This document shows, piece after piece, positions 12,806 to 23,867 of a DNA stretch of 64,000 nt. The translations under genes were made by a program, and so were the position numbers. Position 1 is the first letter of the stretch, and each line of letters starts with the position of its first letter. A model generated the notes under the pieces. The model made no database searches. It worked only from the letters and a program-made list of their open reading frames with translations, and was not told the origin of the DNA. Source of the stretch: Cocos nucifera (taxonomy: Eukaryota; Streptophyta; Magnoliopsida; Arecales; Arecaceae); contig QRFJ01000048.1 in assembly GCA_006176705.1 (NCBI GenBank), forward strand, positions 1,031,221 through 1,095,220. Direction: 5' to 3'.

Positions 12806-15800
12806 AAGAGACGGACTAAAGAACCCATAATCTTCACTGAGGCAAATGCACGGGGAGTACAGTTTTCGCACAATGACGCGGTTGTAATCTCTTTAAATAT
12901 AGCGGTCTATGATGTACGTCGCATCCTAGTTGATAATGAAAGTTCGGCTGACGTCTTGTTTTATGATGCTTTCTCCAAAATGTCGATATCCAACAGTCAG
13001 CTAGGATCAATAAATTTTCTACTAGTAGGCTTCGCTGGTGCTGCAGTACCAGTTGAAGATGTAATGACTCTAGCTGTGGCCGCAGAACAATATCCAAAAC
13101 AATCCAGAGCGTAGGTGGATTTTCTGATAGTAAAGACTCCCTCTACTTACAATGCAATTCTCGATCGATCCGGTCTAAATGCACTTCGGACGGTGGTGTC
13201 AACTTATTATTTGAAGATGAAGTTCCGACAAGTTACGGGATCGGAGAGGTCAGAGGAGATCAAGCTCTGACGAGGCACTGCTACTCAATTGCCTTGCAAA
13301 AGGAAGAACGATCCGACCCTTATCCCGTTGACGGACTAGATGTCCGTGATGACCTTGCCGAAGAACGGGGTGAGCCCATAGAAGATCTTGTGGCCATTCT
13401 CCTAAATGACGAAAACACGGAGTATACGATGCAAATTGGCTCCAATCTGGAAGATAAAGTTCGAGAACAGCTCATCGCCTTCTTACGGAGGAATGCCGAC
13501 ATCTTCGCCTGGGTTCCGACGGATATGCCTGGGATTGACGTCGAGGTTATAGAACATCGGCTGGCCGTTGACCCCAAGCATCGATCAGTGAAAGAAAGAG
13601 TTCGAGGCCATGCGCCAGAAAGACAGAAGGTAATAGTAGAAGAAGTCGACAAGCTTCTCAACGCCGGATTTATCCAAGAAGTCAACTACCCGACTTGGAT
13701 CTCTAACATGGTCCTAGTCAAGAAAGCCAATGACAAGTGGAGGATGTGCATCGACTTTAAGAAGCTTAACAAGGCCTGCCCAAAAGACAGCGATCCTTTG
13801 CCCAGAATCGACCAATTGATGGATGCGACTTCAGGCTACGAGCTCCTCACCTTCATGGATGCCTTCTCTGGCTACAACCAAATTCGGATGGCACCGAAGG
13901 ACGAGGAGAAGACTGCTTTTATTACTAACCGTAGTCTTTACTGTTACAAGATCATATCCTTCGGGCTTAAAAATGCATGTGCGACTTATCAGCGCTTGGT
14001 CAATAAAATCTTCAAAGAGCAGATCGGCCGCAATATGGAGATTTACATCGATGACATACTGGTCAAAGCCTGAGAGATTGTCAATCATGTCGTCGACCTT
14101 GAAGAGACTTTCGATGCACTCAAAAAATACAAGATGAAGCTGAATCCAACCAAGTGCGCTTTTAGAGTAGCCTCAAAAAAATTTTTGGGATTCATGGTCT
14201 CGAGATTAGGAATCGAGGCCAACCCAGAAAAAATTCGAGCTATCCAGAAGATGACCGCTCCAAAATCCATCAAGAAATTTCAGCGCCTGACCGGGAAGGT
14301 GGCATCTTTGAGTCGTTTTGTCTCGAGGTCAGCCGAACGCTGCACGCCCTTCTTCCAAATCCTCAGAAAATCGAAAGATTTTCACTGAACTCAAAAATGC
14401 CAAAAAGCGTTCGACAAGCTCAAAAACTACCTCCGCTCGCCCCCTACTAGCCAAATCCGAATCCGAAGAGGAGCTGTTTCTCTACCTCGCAGTCTCCCCT
14501 GCGGCGCTAGCGGCAGTCCTGGTCAAACAAAAGGCAAAAGTACAGTGACCAGTCTACTACATAAGCTGGATCCTAAGGGATGCTGAAACTAGGTATACAA
14601 AGTTGAAAAAATTGACTTATGCTCTTCTGATTGCAGCAAGAAGACTTCGACCTTACTTCCAGGGACATGCTATAATGCTCCTCACTGACCAGCCGATCAA
14701 AGCAATCCTTCACTAAATGAATGCTTCTGAAAGAATTGCAAAATAGGCCATTGAATTAATAGAGTTTGACATCAACTACCGACCTCGGCCAGCAATCAAG
14801 GCTCAGGCACTGGCCGACTTCATAGTTGAATGCACCATTCCAGATGAAGCCGAGCTTGAACAGAGCGAGACCAACATCCCGTGGTTACAATCGAGCCTCT
14901 CCGAGGAAAGTGCCGACCTTTCCGAAGCTTTTTGGGTCCTGTACGTGAATGGTCCATCCAACTCCGCTGGAGCAGGTGCGGGGTTAGTCTTAGTCAACTC
15001 CGAGGAAGTCGTCGCCGAGTACGCGCTACGCTTCGAATTTCTTGCAACTAATAATGGGACCGAATATGAAGCGTTGATCGCCGAATTAAAAATAACAAGA
15101 AAGTTAAAAGTAGATTGGCTTCAAGTTTATAGCGATTCTCAATTGGTGGTCGGCCAAGTTAGTGATAGGTATGAAGCACAGGAGGAAAGTATGATGAAAT
15201 ACCTCGAGAAAGTAAAAGATTTGACTCCGACCGTCGGCAGTTTTGACATTCGACAGATTCCGAGGGCAGAAAATACAAGAGCCGACCTCCTCTCTAAATT
15301 GGCCACTTCAGCCCCAGCCGAACTGCCCAAAGAAGTATTTTTTGAAACTCTAAAATGCCCAAGCTCAGAAAAATCACAGTTCATTATGTAAATGGAGCTC
15401 GAGCCGAGCTGGATTGACCCCTTAGTTGCCTATCTCAAAAAGGAAGTTCTTCCTCGTGATCCGAAAGAAGCTCGAAAACTCAGCAATCAAGCCTTCCGAT
15501 ACGTTTTGTATGAGGGCAAGTTGTATAAGAGGTTGTATTCGCTGCCGCTGCTGAGATGTCTCCGACCTTCAGAGGCCGACTTCGCATTATGGAAAGTGCA
15601 CGAGGGAATTTGTAAAAATCATGTAGGAGCCAGATCCCTATCACAAAAACTACTTTGGCAAGGATACTATTGATCGATCTTGTACCACAATTCTATGAAG
15701 TATGTCAAGAAATGTGACTGCTGTCAAAAAAATACAAACATACAAAGACAGCTGGCCTCCGAGCTTACTTCACTGAGCGCACCTTGACCATTTGCATAGT

Positions 15801-16609
15801 GGGGAATGGATATACTTGACCCTTTTCCAACGACATCCGAACAACGGAAGTTCCTCCTAGTCGCGATCGACTACTTCACCAAATGGGTCGAAACTGAGCC
15901 ACTAGCAAAAATTACCGAGGCCAAAGTACAGAACTTCGTTTGGAAGTCAATCGTCTGTCGGTTCGGTCTACCCCAAACCCTCATAACAGATAACGGGCGA
16001 CAGCTTGCTGGGATGAGATTCGCTGAGTTCTGCGAAGATCTAAACATCTCCCATCACTTCACGTCGGTAGCTCATCCACAAGCAAATGGAGAAGCTGAAG
16101 TAACCAACCGGATCCTGCTGCAAGACATCAAGACGAGACTCGACAGGACAAAGAGGGCCTGAACGGATGATCTCTACCACGTCCTCTAAGCGTACCGAAC
16201 TACTCAAAGGCTACCGATCGGAGAAACACCGTTCGCCTTGACCTTTGGAACGGAGGCAGTCATCCCAATCGAGCTTAAGCTTCCATCAGCATGGATCGTG
16301 GCCTTTGATGAGCAGCGTAGCTCACTGGATCTCAAAGTCAACCTTGACCTGCTAGAAGAAAAAAGAGAGGAAGCCCAGGTTCGGATGACGGCCTACAGAT
16401 GAAGGATGGTCCGATACTATAACTCCAAAGTCAGAGGTAAAACGTTCAGAGTGGAGGACTTAGTGCTTCGACGAGCCATCATCTCTCAGCCTCAGAGCCA
16501 GGGGAAGCTTGCCCCAAATTGGGAAGGCCCATATAAAGTAGAAAGGATTGTCCGGTCCGGAACTTATCGCCTGAAGGAGCTCAGAGGAACAACGCTTCCA
16601 CGACTTTAG
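12806..16609 (+). pseudogene. Decayed pol region of the Tat element: protease, RT, RNase H, archaeal-type RNase H, integrase
   Basis: The aspartic protease part is at about 12830-13250, with ILVDNESSADVLFYDAF and the active-site D in VDN. RT follows at about 13400-14390: the palm motif YIDD is at 14044-14055 and MDAFSGYNQI upstream. RNase H (14560-14820) contains YTKLKKLTYAL. The archaeal-type RNase H (14940-15320) has the YVNG start, an NGTEYEAL centre and VYSDSQLV. The integrase HHCC region is at about 15580-15730, and its core at 15800-16165 keeps the three acidic positions (IDYFTKW, ITDNG, NGEAE). Stops occur for example at 13112, 14071 and 14386. Orientation is opposite to the host gene. 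Confidence 0.9.
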
Positions 16610-16740
16610 AATTCAGAAAATCTGAGGATGTACTACCAGTAATTTTCCTTCAATAAAACTCCTCCATTTCAATATTATGGTTTCTTGGTGCAAAAACTAT
16701 ATGATGACAGAGAAGAAGCAATCAATAGTGGCCATGTTAG

Positions 16741-17477
16741 GAATAGGAGGAGAACCTCATCCTAATATGAGCACGTCGAAGACCTCGTTCATTTTAGACG
16801 AGATGAGGGGAGAGGCCCTGACAACGATCCTTATGCGCCCCTACAGCCCATTAAGAATAGGAGGAGAACCTCGTCCTAACGTGAGCAAAGTCAAAGGCCT
16901 CGTTTATTTTAAACAAGATGAGGGAGAGATCCTAACAATGGTCCTTATGTGCCCCTACAGCCATTAGGAATAGAAGGAGAACCTCGTCCTAACGTGAGCA
17001 AAGTCGAAAGCCTCGTTCATTTTAGACGAGATGAGGGAGAGACCCTGACAACGGCTTTTATGCGCCCTACAGTCCATTAGGAACATAAGGAGAACCTCGT
17101 CGTAACGTGAGTAAAAGTCGAAGGCTCGTTCATTTTAAACGAGATGAGGGGAGAGGCCCTACAACGGCCCTTATGCGCCCCTACAGCCATTAGAAACAGG
17201 AGGAGAACCTCGTCCTAACGAGAGTAAAGCCGAAGGCCTCATTTATTTTAGACGATGTGAGAGGAGAGGCCTTGACAACAGTCCTTATGCGCCCCTACAG
17301 TCCATTCGGAACAGAAGGAGAACCTCGTTCTAACGTGAGCAAAGCCAAAGGCCTCGTTCATTTTAGACGAGGTGAGAGGAGAGGCCCCGACAATGACCTT
17401 AATGTGTTTCTACAGTCTGTTAGGAATAGGAGGAAAACCTCGTCCTAACATGAGCAAAAGTTGAAACCTCGTAGACC
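16741..17477. repeat. 114-bp tandem array in the 3' noncoding part of the Tat element
   Basis: Six full copies and one partial copy start at 16741, 16855, 16969, 17081, 17193, 17309 and 17424. Each opens with a GAAYAGRAGGAGAACCTCGTCC-like block and contains CTCGTTCATTTTAGACGAGA and ATGCGCCCCTACAG. The array lies between the integrase end and the polypurine tract, where Tat elements often carry tandem repeats. Apparent open frames here are repeat artefacts. Confidence 0.88.
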
Positions 17478-17749
17478 AAAGACGTGAAGAAGGAAGATGC
17501 TCGGTGGAGAATTCTTACACGAGTTTTTCCATGACAACTTGACTACGTCAAATGCGAAAGGCAGAACTTTATCCTGGTTTGCAAGAAAAGTCCTAATTCG
17601 ATGTCCACAACAAGCTCGACGTCTACAACAAACAAGCGCAGAAATCTGGGACAGGAGATAAGATCTCCCCTTAGCTTTAACCTGAATGGATGCAGAGCCC
17701 AGAAAAAGACTTCGGCAGTCACCTTTTTTGTACTCCCTTCGAATTTCGA

Positions 17750-17770
17750 ACTCGAAAGTGGGGGGACTAT
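17750..17770 (+). promoter_or_regulatory. Polypurine tract of the Tat element
   Basis: GAAAGTGGGGGGAC lies directly before the LTR2 start TGTTGGG at 17771. Position and purine run match the plus-strand primer of LTR retrotransposons. Confidence 0.7.
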
Positions 17771-19439
17771 TGTTGGGATAAACCCCGCTTCGGCCAAAGT
17801 CCAGCCTGATGCTTAGCCTAATACAACTGGTAATCACGAAAGAGCTTCGATCAAAAATTCTCCTCCAGCGGCCGGACCTCAGCCGAACTCCTCCAGCGAT
17901 CGAACCTTAGCCGAACTCCTTCAGCCGGCCGAACCTTTCAGCAGTCGAACCTTTCAGCGGCCGAACTCCTCCAGCAGTCGAACTTCTTTCGGATTTCTCC
18001 TTCAATAGGATTCCTCTAGGAGCCGAACTTCCTTCGGACCTCTTCTTTAATCGGATTCCTCCAGTAGCCGAACTCCTTTCAGACCTCTCCTTCGATCGGA
18101 TTTCTCCAGGAGTTGAACTCTCTCCGGATCTCTCCTTCAATCGGATTCCTCCAGGAGCCCAACTTCCTCCGAACTTCTCCTTCAGTCAGATTTCCTCCAG
18201 GAGCCCAACTTCCTCCGGACTTCTCCCTCAATCGGATTCCTCCAAGAGCCGAACTTCTCCCTTAGTCAGATTTTTCTAGGAGCCGAACTCTTTCTGGATC
18301 TTTCCTTCAATCGAATTCCTCCAGGAATCAAACTCCCATCGAACTTCTACTTCAGTCGGATTCCTCCAGCAGCCGAACTCCTTCCGAACTTCTCCTTCAG
18401 TCGGATTTTTCAAGGAGCCGAACTCCCTCCGGACTTCTTCCTTAATCGAATTCCTCCAGGAGCCCAACTCCTTCCGAACTTCTCCTTCAATCGGATTCCT
18501 GCAGGAGCCAAACTCCCTTCGAATTTCTCTTTCAGTCAGATTCCTCCAGGAGCCCAACTCCCTCCGGACTTCTTCTTCAATCGGATTCCTTCAGGAGCCC
18601 AACTCCTTCCGAACTTCTCCTTTAATCGAATTCCTCCAAGAGTCGAACTTCTTTCGGACTTCTCCTTCAGCCGAACTTCTCCACCAGTCGAACATCTTCA
18701 ATCGAACTTCTCCATCAGTCGAACTCCTTCTGGACTTCTCCATCACTCAAGCTTCTCCACCAATCGAACTTCTTCTGGACTTCTCCACCAGTCGGACTCC
18801 TTCTGGACTTCTCCATCAATCGAACTTCATCCGAATTTCTCCAGTGGATTACTTCCAAATTTCAAATAGCATTCCTTTCGGATGATCTCCCCTAGCCATA
18901 TTTCTTTTAGGAGTCCGAACTCCTTTGAAATTGACATACGTCAAAGCTCTTCACCCCTCCACGTGACTCCGAGCGGCTCAGTACCGAACGGCTATAGCTG
19001 TCACTATCAGTCTGCTGCAGGCGACGCCCTTCTCCGTAACAAGCCCCACGCGACTCTGAGTGGCTAGCTATCGGACGGCTACGACTGTCACTATCACTAT
19101 CAGTCTGCTGTATGCGGCACCCCTCTCCATAACAAATCCTATGCGGCTCCGAACGGCCAGCTACCGAACAGCTATGGCTGTTACTATCAGTCTGCTTCAG
19201 ACTCTATATACAAAAGAAACCCTCCAAATATGTTTTCTCTAAGCTCTATTCTTCTTTCCAAAATTTTGCTGAACTCTTTCCATTCCTGTTGGCCAAAAAA
19301 GTTGACTTGATCGTCGAAGGATTCTATCGGAGCCACCACCACCAACTTCGAACGGAACTTTATTTTATAGATCACCGATGACGACCTCTTTTTCCTCGAC
19401 CCCAGCTCGATCCGGCGTCGATTAGATTCTGCACCAACA
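17771..19439 (+). repeat. 3' LTR of the Tat element (1669 bp), with a 45-bp array
   Basis: Starts TGTTGGGATAA and ends CACCAACA. Its 45-bp array (about 17990-18680, around 15 units) is roughly four units shorter than that of LTR1, which accounts for most of the 211-bp length difference. A TATA-like CTATATACAAAAG at about 19203-19215 lies where the LTR promoter is expected; LTR1 has CATCTACAAAAG there. Confidence 0.9.
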
Positions 19440-19444
19440 ATAGC

Positions 19445-20290
19445 AATAAACAAAACTGATTCAAAAAAAATGGGAAGTAAGCATTGATTCACAAGCTGGG
19501 TCATCGAAGAAGTTAATGTTATTAATGTAATCAGTGCTTGAATTTCTCATAGTGGATAGCTAAGGAGCCCAGAAGTTAACTGCCGAAGATCTACGGAATC
19601 CTGCCCAGCAAAACTATTCTAAACATCAAAATTGAAACACTAAAGATGCTTCAGAAGCACCACAAGCAATCCGGGATCCAGGAGACCAAAAATGTGAATG
19701 ATCTGAAATTAGTGAATTTTACTCTACCATCGTTTACTTCTAAAAACAATAACAGAGACATCCAACTCTTTCTCCTCTTCCCTCTGGTGCTTTCCTACCG
19801 AGATTTCAACCACACCGGTTCCTTTTGAGTTCATAATCCAATCACAATCTCAAAAAGTTCCCATCTTCTTCACAGAGACACATGCTGTAAATCTCTACCT
19901 AAAAATCCGCCAAACGGATCAAGTAGAACACAGCAAGGAACAACAATACCCTTGTAAATAGAAGGATTAAAAACGAAAAAGAAAAAAAATAAAAGAAGAC
20001 TCTCTTTCTATTCGGGGAGTTGTGATCTCCGAGACGAACCAGAACCGATCGGGAAGCATCGAATGGTGGAAAAAACGAGGGTTCGATCAGTCCACGCACG
20101 TTCCTTAGATCTCCATCGACGACCTCGAAGCCCGGAGAAGTGAACGAAGAAAAAACCCAGAAATTTTGGAGAGAGAGGAAGAGAGAGAGGGGGTTGGATA
20201 GAGATTTTAGCAGCTCGGAATTGAAACTTTGAGGAAGACGAGGGGGACGGGCGTGAAGTGGGGGACTTCTTTATTTAATTTCTTTAATTA
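19445..20290 (-). promoter_or_regulatory. Probable first exon (5' UTR) and promoter of the O-fucosyltransferase gene
   Basis: Read on the minus strand, about 20240-19900 looks like a plant 5' UTR: a CT-rich CTCTCTCTCTTCCTCTCTCT stretch, then GC-richer sequence without a conserved frame. Upstream, an AT-rich TTAAATAAAG (minus strand, about 20278-20269) could be a TATA box. Candidate splice donors are AGGTAGAGAT (about 19900) and AGGGTATTG (about 19950); I cannot choose between them. No other minus-strand gene starts nearby, so I assign it to the gene whose ATG is at 8967. This is inference. Confidence 0.45.
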
Positions 20291-22595
20291 GCTTGGTTTC
20301 TTAGGTGAACGAAAGATGTTAATTTTCTTTTAGAATGGGAAAGACGCGGAAACGACCTAGACCGGTGAGCCGGACCGGACATCTTCTCGACCAAGATCCA
20401 TCCTAAGCACATGCAGTGCACGTGGTCTATCCAAACTACAAAATATTTTATTAGACGGCTATGATCCCTTCAGTTCAGATGAATTATTTCAAAGTCACAA
20501 ATATATTTCTAATTTTATTTTATATTGTTTATGGCTATTTTATTTACTAAAAGTAGAATGTAACTATGATGATGATACCAATAGAATTATTTATGATAGC
20601 TTTATGATGTTTAAACTTTTGATTCAATGATGATGAAATCTTTTTTTATAGTAGTTCTCATGTTGACGGTGATTTTTTATAAGACATCTAATTAAAAAAT
20701 AATTAATGAATGTCTAAAAAAAATATCTTACATGATAATATATAATAGTTATAGTAATAATCCATAACATGATCATTTCTACGTAAACAAGCTAATAGCT
20801 TTATTTGATCTATCGAATATAAAGTTTATAATATGCCACATATCGCATCTTGTCAAAAATATGTATAGCATGCCCCTAATACATCATAAATCAAGATTTT
20901 ATTAAATTAGTGTGCTTGCTATTAGTACATCTATTTTTATGAGTGTTTGCTGATCGATATCCTATTAGTAGCAATAATTGGTACCATGCTATATCAAATT
21001 AATATATATTTTTATATCATAACGATATTTAGTATGTCTAATCATAATATAATAGGATAGCGTTGATACAGAATCCCGTATTGAGACGAAGAATCTTGAA
21101 CGGCATGTTTTGCGCGGGATCTTTGAATAGCTGAGAATTAACAAGAATGCGGAAATGGTTGGTGGGATCGTGCAAATAAATCATTGAAAAGGTGAAGAAG
21201 TGATGCTTATAAATGCAATGGAAAGGATGGGTCCTCAACGAAAACATGCAAGCAAGAGTGGGCAGCCTTTGGGAGGATTTGGAAGGAATCCAGCACGGGA
21301 TGGGATGGGTCCACAACCAGAACATGCGAGCAAAAGGGGACAGCCCTTTGGGAGGATTTTTGGAAGGAATCCAACCTGGGAAAGCACCTGTTGAGAGAAC
21401 TTCCAATTGCCTATCTAAAAATGTCAGCATGGTTACTTTAGGCATGGTCTGCAGCAATTGACTTGCAACTTGCAAAGTTATGGTTTGACGATATAATAAT
21501 TCATGCTGGTGACATCCAATTAATTATGTCATGAGGGAGGGATTCGACCCCCATCCTTGATACCGACGTCTAAGAACATTACAAACCATACTAGTTGACA
21601 TCCTTTATGTATGTATTAGTCGTTCAGTTGAGAAGACACTCCCAAATTGTAGGACTAAATAATTTGATGCAAAATTGCAGGGTTTGTAGGGTCCAAGTCC
21701 AACAGGTGGTATTCGGTTGTTTTTAAGAAGCAAGAATCGAACACATCCAATGCTTGAACATTGGAAAATTACAGGTGGTTGCATTGGTTAGAGGTAAAAT
21801 TCTGTAAAGAAGCAAAGATGTGAACTTGAATTGGAAATGTGATGCCAAGAATAAAGTTTTGGTGCAACAGATTCAGTGGCAAGCTGCCGTCTAAAGTCTT
21901 ATAAATAATGGGAAAAAAAAGAGGCTGATGCACGGCGGACTAGCTGCCGTCTAAAGTCTTATAAATAATGGAAAAAAAAAAAAGAGGCTGATGCACGGCG
22001 GACTTTGAGATCGATATCTAGATCAGAATGATGCAAATCGATCGTCCATCGATCCATGGAGAAATGATGTGCATCAAATGTAGATTTGAAAACTCATCAT
22101 GCATTGGTGGTAGCCCCAGAGGTAACCATGCATTTCCATGGTGCAGCAAGCATCAACTAGGTTGTTGGTACCTAGTTTTGTTATCCATATATTGTCCTTA
22201 TTGAGTGAGGCTAATCCTTGGATACGAATTAATGTCTTCATAGAATTCATTTAGCTGTCTCTAATTTGATGTGATGAAACTTGTTAATTGAAACCTCATG
22301 TATGATTCTCATGATAGCAAGCAGATTAACTGCAGTTTAAAATACTTTTCTAGCTTCCTAACATTACTTATGCCTTGTGGTTAGAGTTGATCATGAGTCG
22401 AATTTAGATGCAGAAAATATCAAAATTTAAATATTTAATTAAAAATAAATATAATTTAAGCTCAAGGCTCTAACCATTATCAGTCGTACTCCTGTTATTT
22501 ACTTATTCAGGTGTTTGAAATCAGTTCCTTAAAAGCCTCTTTTACTCCATGGAGTATTTCCTCTTCTAATATTCTCTAGAGGATGGCATGTTGTT
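20291..22595. other. Intergenic, AT-rich, with two short tandem duplications
   Basis: No coding exon recognised. At 21226-21376 a unit of about 75 bp (GGATGGGTCC...CAAGAACATGC-like, then TTTGGGAGGATTT) occurs twice with differences. At 21887-22006 a unit of about 66 bp (CTAGCTGCCGTCTAAAGTCT through GATGCACGGCGGACT) occurs twice, nearly identical apart from the A-run length, so that duplication is young. Confidence 0.6.
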
Positions 22596-22599
22596 AATC

Positions 22600-23090
22600 G
22601 TGGGATGCAAGTACTAGCCCTTGACTCCAACTCTTTCTAAAGGCTATTCGTTGGAGTGTTGATGAGAGATTATCTGAAGCTTGTCGAATGATCTATATTG
22701 CTTACCAAATCTGGCTATCCAGGAATAGTTTTATCTTTAATGCCCAAGTTATGCCAGCCAGACACGTTATGAAGAGAATAAGTAACTTACTTTCGGAGTA
22801 TAGCTATTATGATTCTGCTGATCCGACCTTAGACTCAAATTGGTTCAAACTTTGTCATTCGAGATTCGGATTTAAGGTTGCTAGCTACAAAAGGCTCTCC
22901 TTTTTTTAAGATATCCGTGCTGGATGTAAAATTTCGTGCAGTTTGGATTGGTGTCATATGTATGATCCAGAAGTTGTGTGAGTACGGAGGATCATCATTG
23001 AGGAAGATTCTCTGACGGTGATCAGTTGAATTCAAGAGGAAACCATATATCGCGACATCCATTCTCTCCTAAATGACATCTAGAGAGTTA
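22600..23090 (+). pseudogene. 3' remnant of a LINE: RNase H-like tail
   Basis: The frame WSVDERLSEACRMIYIAYQI, then WLSRNSFIFNAQV, resembles the end of plant LINE-1 ORF2 just before its RNase H domain. Further on, IIEEDSLTVI and a following QEE can be read as the SDS/DSxxVI part of such a domain. It is short and broken, with no reverse transcriptase attached. Family placement is by pattern only. Confidence 0.5.
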
Positions 23091-23232
23091 CTAGTGGGTG
23101 CACTATAATATCTTGTCGGTATATATTTTGAAAGGTCAATAGCATTATTCTCTCCTAAATGACATCTAGAGAGTTACTAGTGGGTGCACTATAATATCTT
23201 GTCGGTATATATTTTGAAAGGTCAATAGCATA
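23061..23232. repeat. 86-bp exact or near-exact tandem duplication
   Basis: The block starting ATTCTCTCCTAAATGACATC at 23061 recurs at 23147 and runs to about 23230 (AAAGGTCAATAGCAT) with no difference seen. It overlaps the end of the LINE remnant and lies 500 bp upstream of the Alba-type gene. Confidence 0.9.
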
Positions 23233-23412
23233 GTTTGTCAGTATGTATCAATAGTGTAGCTTCTTTGTTATTGAGCACATCGAAAATTGGCCAAGGTGAC
23301 GATTATACTTGGGCTCCGAAGAATATTTTATTTTTTTAAAATTTTGGACTGCAGTCGGAGGCTGACCGCCTGTTTGTAACCAAATTAGAGAGAACCCCAG
23401 ATCATGAGATCA

Positions 23413-23744
23413 TCGATAAATATATATATATAATACTTTCCAATTTTCATACCAAAAAAAAAAACCATACCCTGGACCATCTTCTTGTCTTTCTTTGTTT
23501 CCTATCCGTCAATGTGGCTACGTTGAAAGCTGCGGAGGTTTTGGCTCTCCCACTTCTCTCCTTCCCTCTCTTTCCTTGCCTACTTCTTGTTCTCTCGTCT
23601 TCTCCAGGGTTCTGGCGTCCTTTCTCCTCCCCTTTCCCTTGGAAATCCTGGGCCGGAGGGCGATCGGATCGCTTCCTTCTTTGCTCTCCTCATCGGTCGC
23701 GCAAAGGGGAGGAGAAGGGGGAACCACGGGGCGGCTCCGGAGCC
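23413..23744 (+). promoter_or_regulatory. Promoter and 5' UTR of the Alba-type gene
   Basis: A TATA-like ATAAATATATATATATAATA lies at about 23416-23435, followed by a CT-rich leader (TCTTTCTTTGTTTCC, CTCTCCTTCCCTCTCTTTCC) and a GC-rich stretch up to ATG 23745. The composition change from AT-rich to GC-rich at about 23520 marks the leader. The ATG is chosen because it opens the conserved MDRYLRVEKP start. Confidence 0.55.
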
Positions 23745-23867
23745 ATGGATAGATACCTGAGAGTGGAGAAGCCGAGTCCGGAATCGGCCATGAGCGAGAA
23801 CGAGATCCGAGTCACCACGCGGGGCCTCATTCGGAATTATGTCAGCTATGCAAGCAGCCTTCTGCAG

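Larger units (their letters stand above)
9229..19439 (+). mobile_element. Ty3/Gypsy Tat-lineage LTR retrotransposon, complete but decayed
   Basis: A 10.2-kb element flanked by the 5-bp target duplication ATAGC at 9224-9228 and 19440-19444. The order is LTR1 (9229-11108), gag, protease, reverse transcriptase, RNase H, a second archaeal-type RNase H, integrase, 3' noncoding repeat array, polypurine tract and LTR2 (17771-19439). The second RNase H and the VDNxSSADxLFYDAF protease style are typical of the Tat lineage. Many in-frame stops and frameshifts show it is no longer autonomous. It lies in the probable 5' UTR intron of the minus-strand O-fucosyltransferase gene, in the opposite orientation. 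Confidence 0.93.

Noticed and set aside
16741..17477. Regularly spaced repeats that might suggest a CRISPR array
   Set aside because: The repeats are head to tail 114-bp units with no unique spacers, inside a plant retrotransposon.
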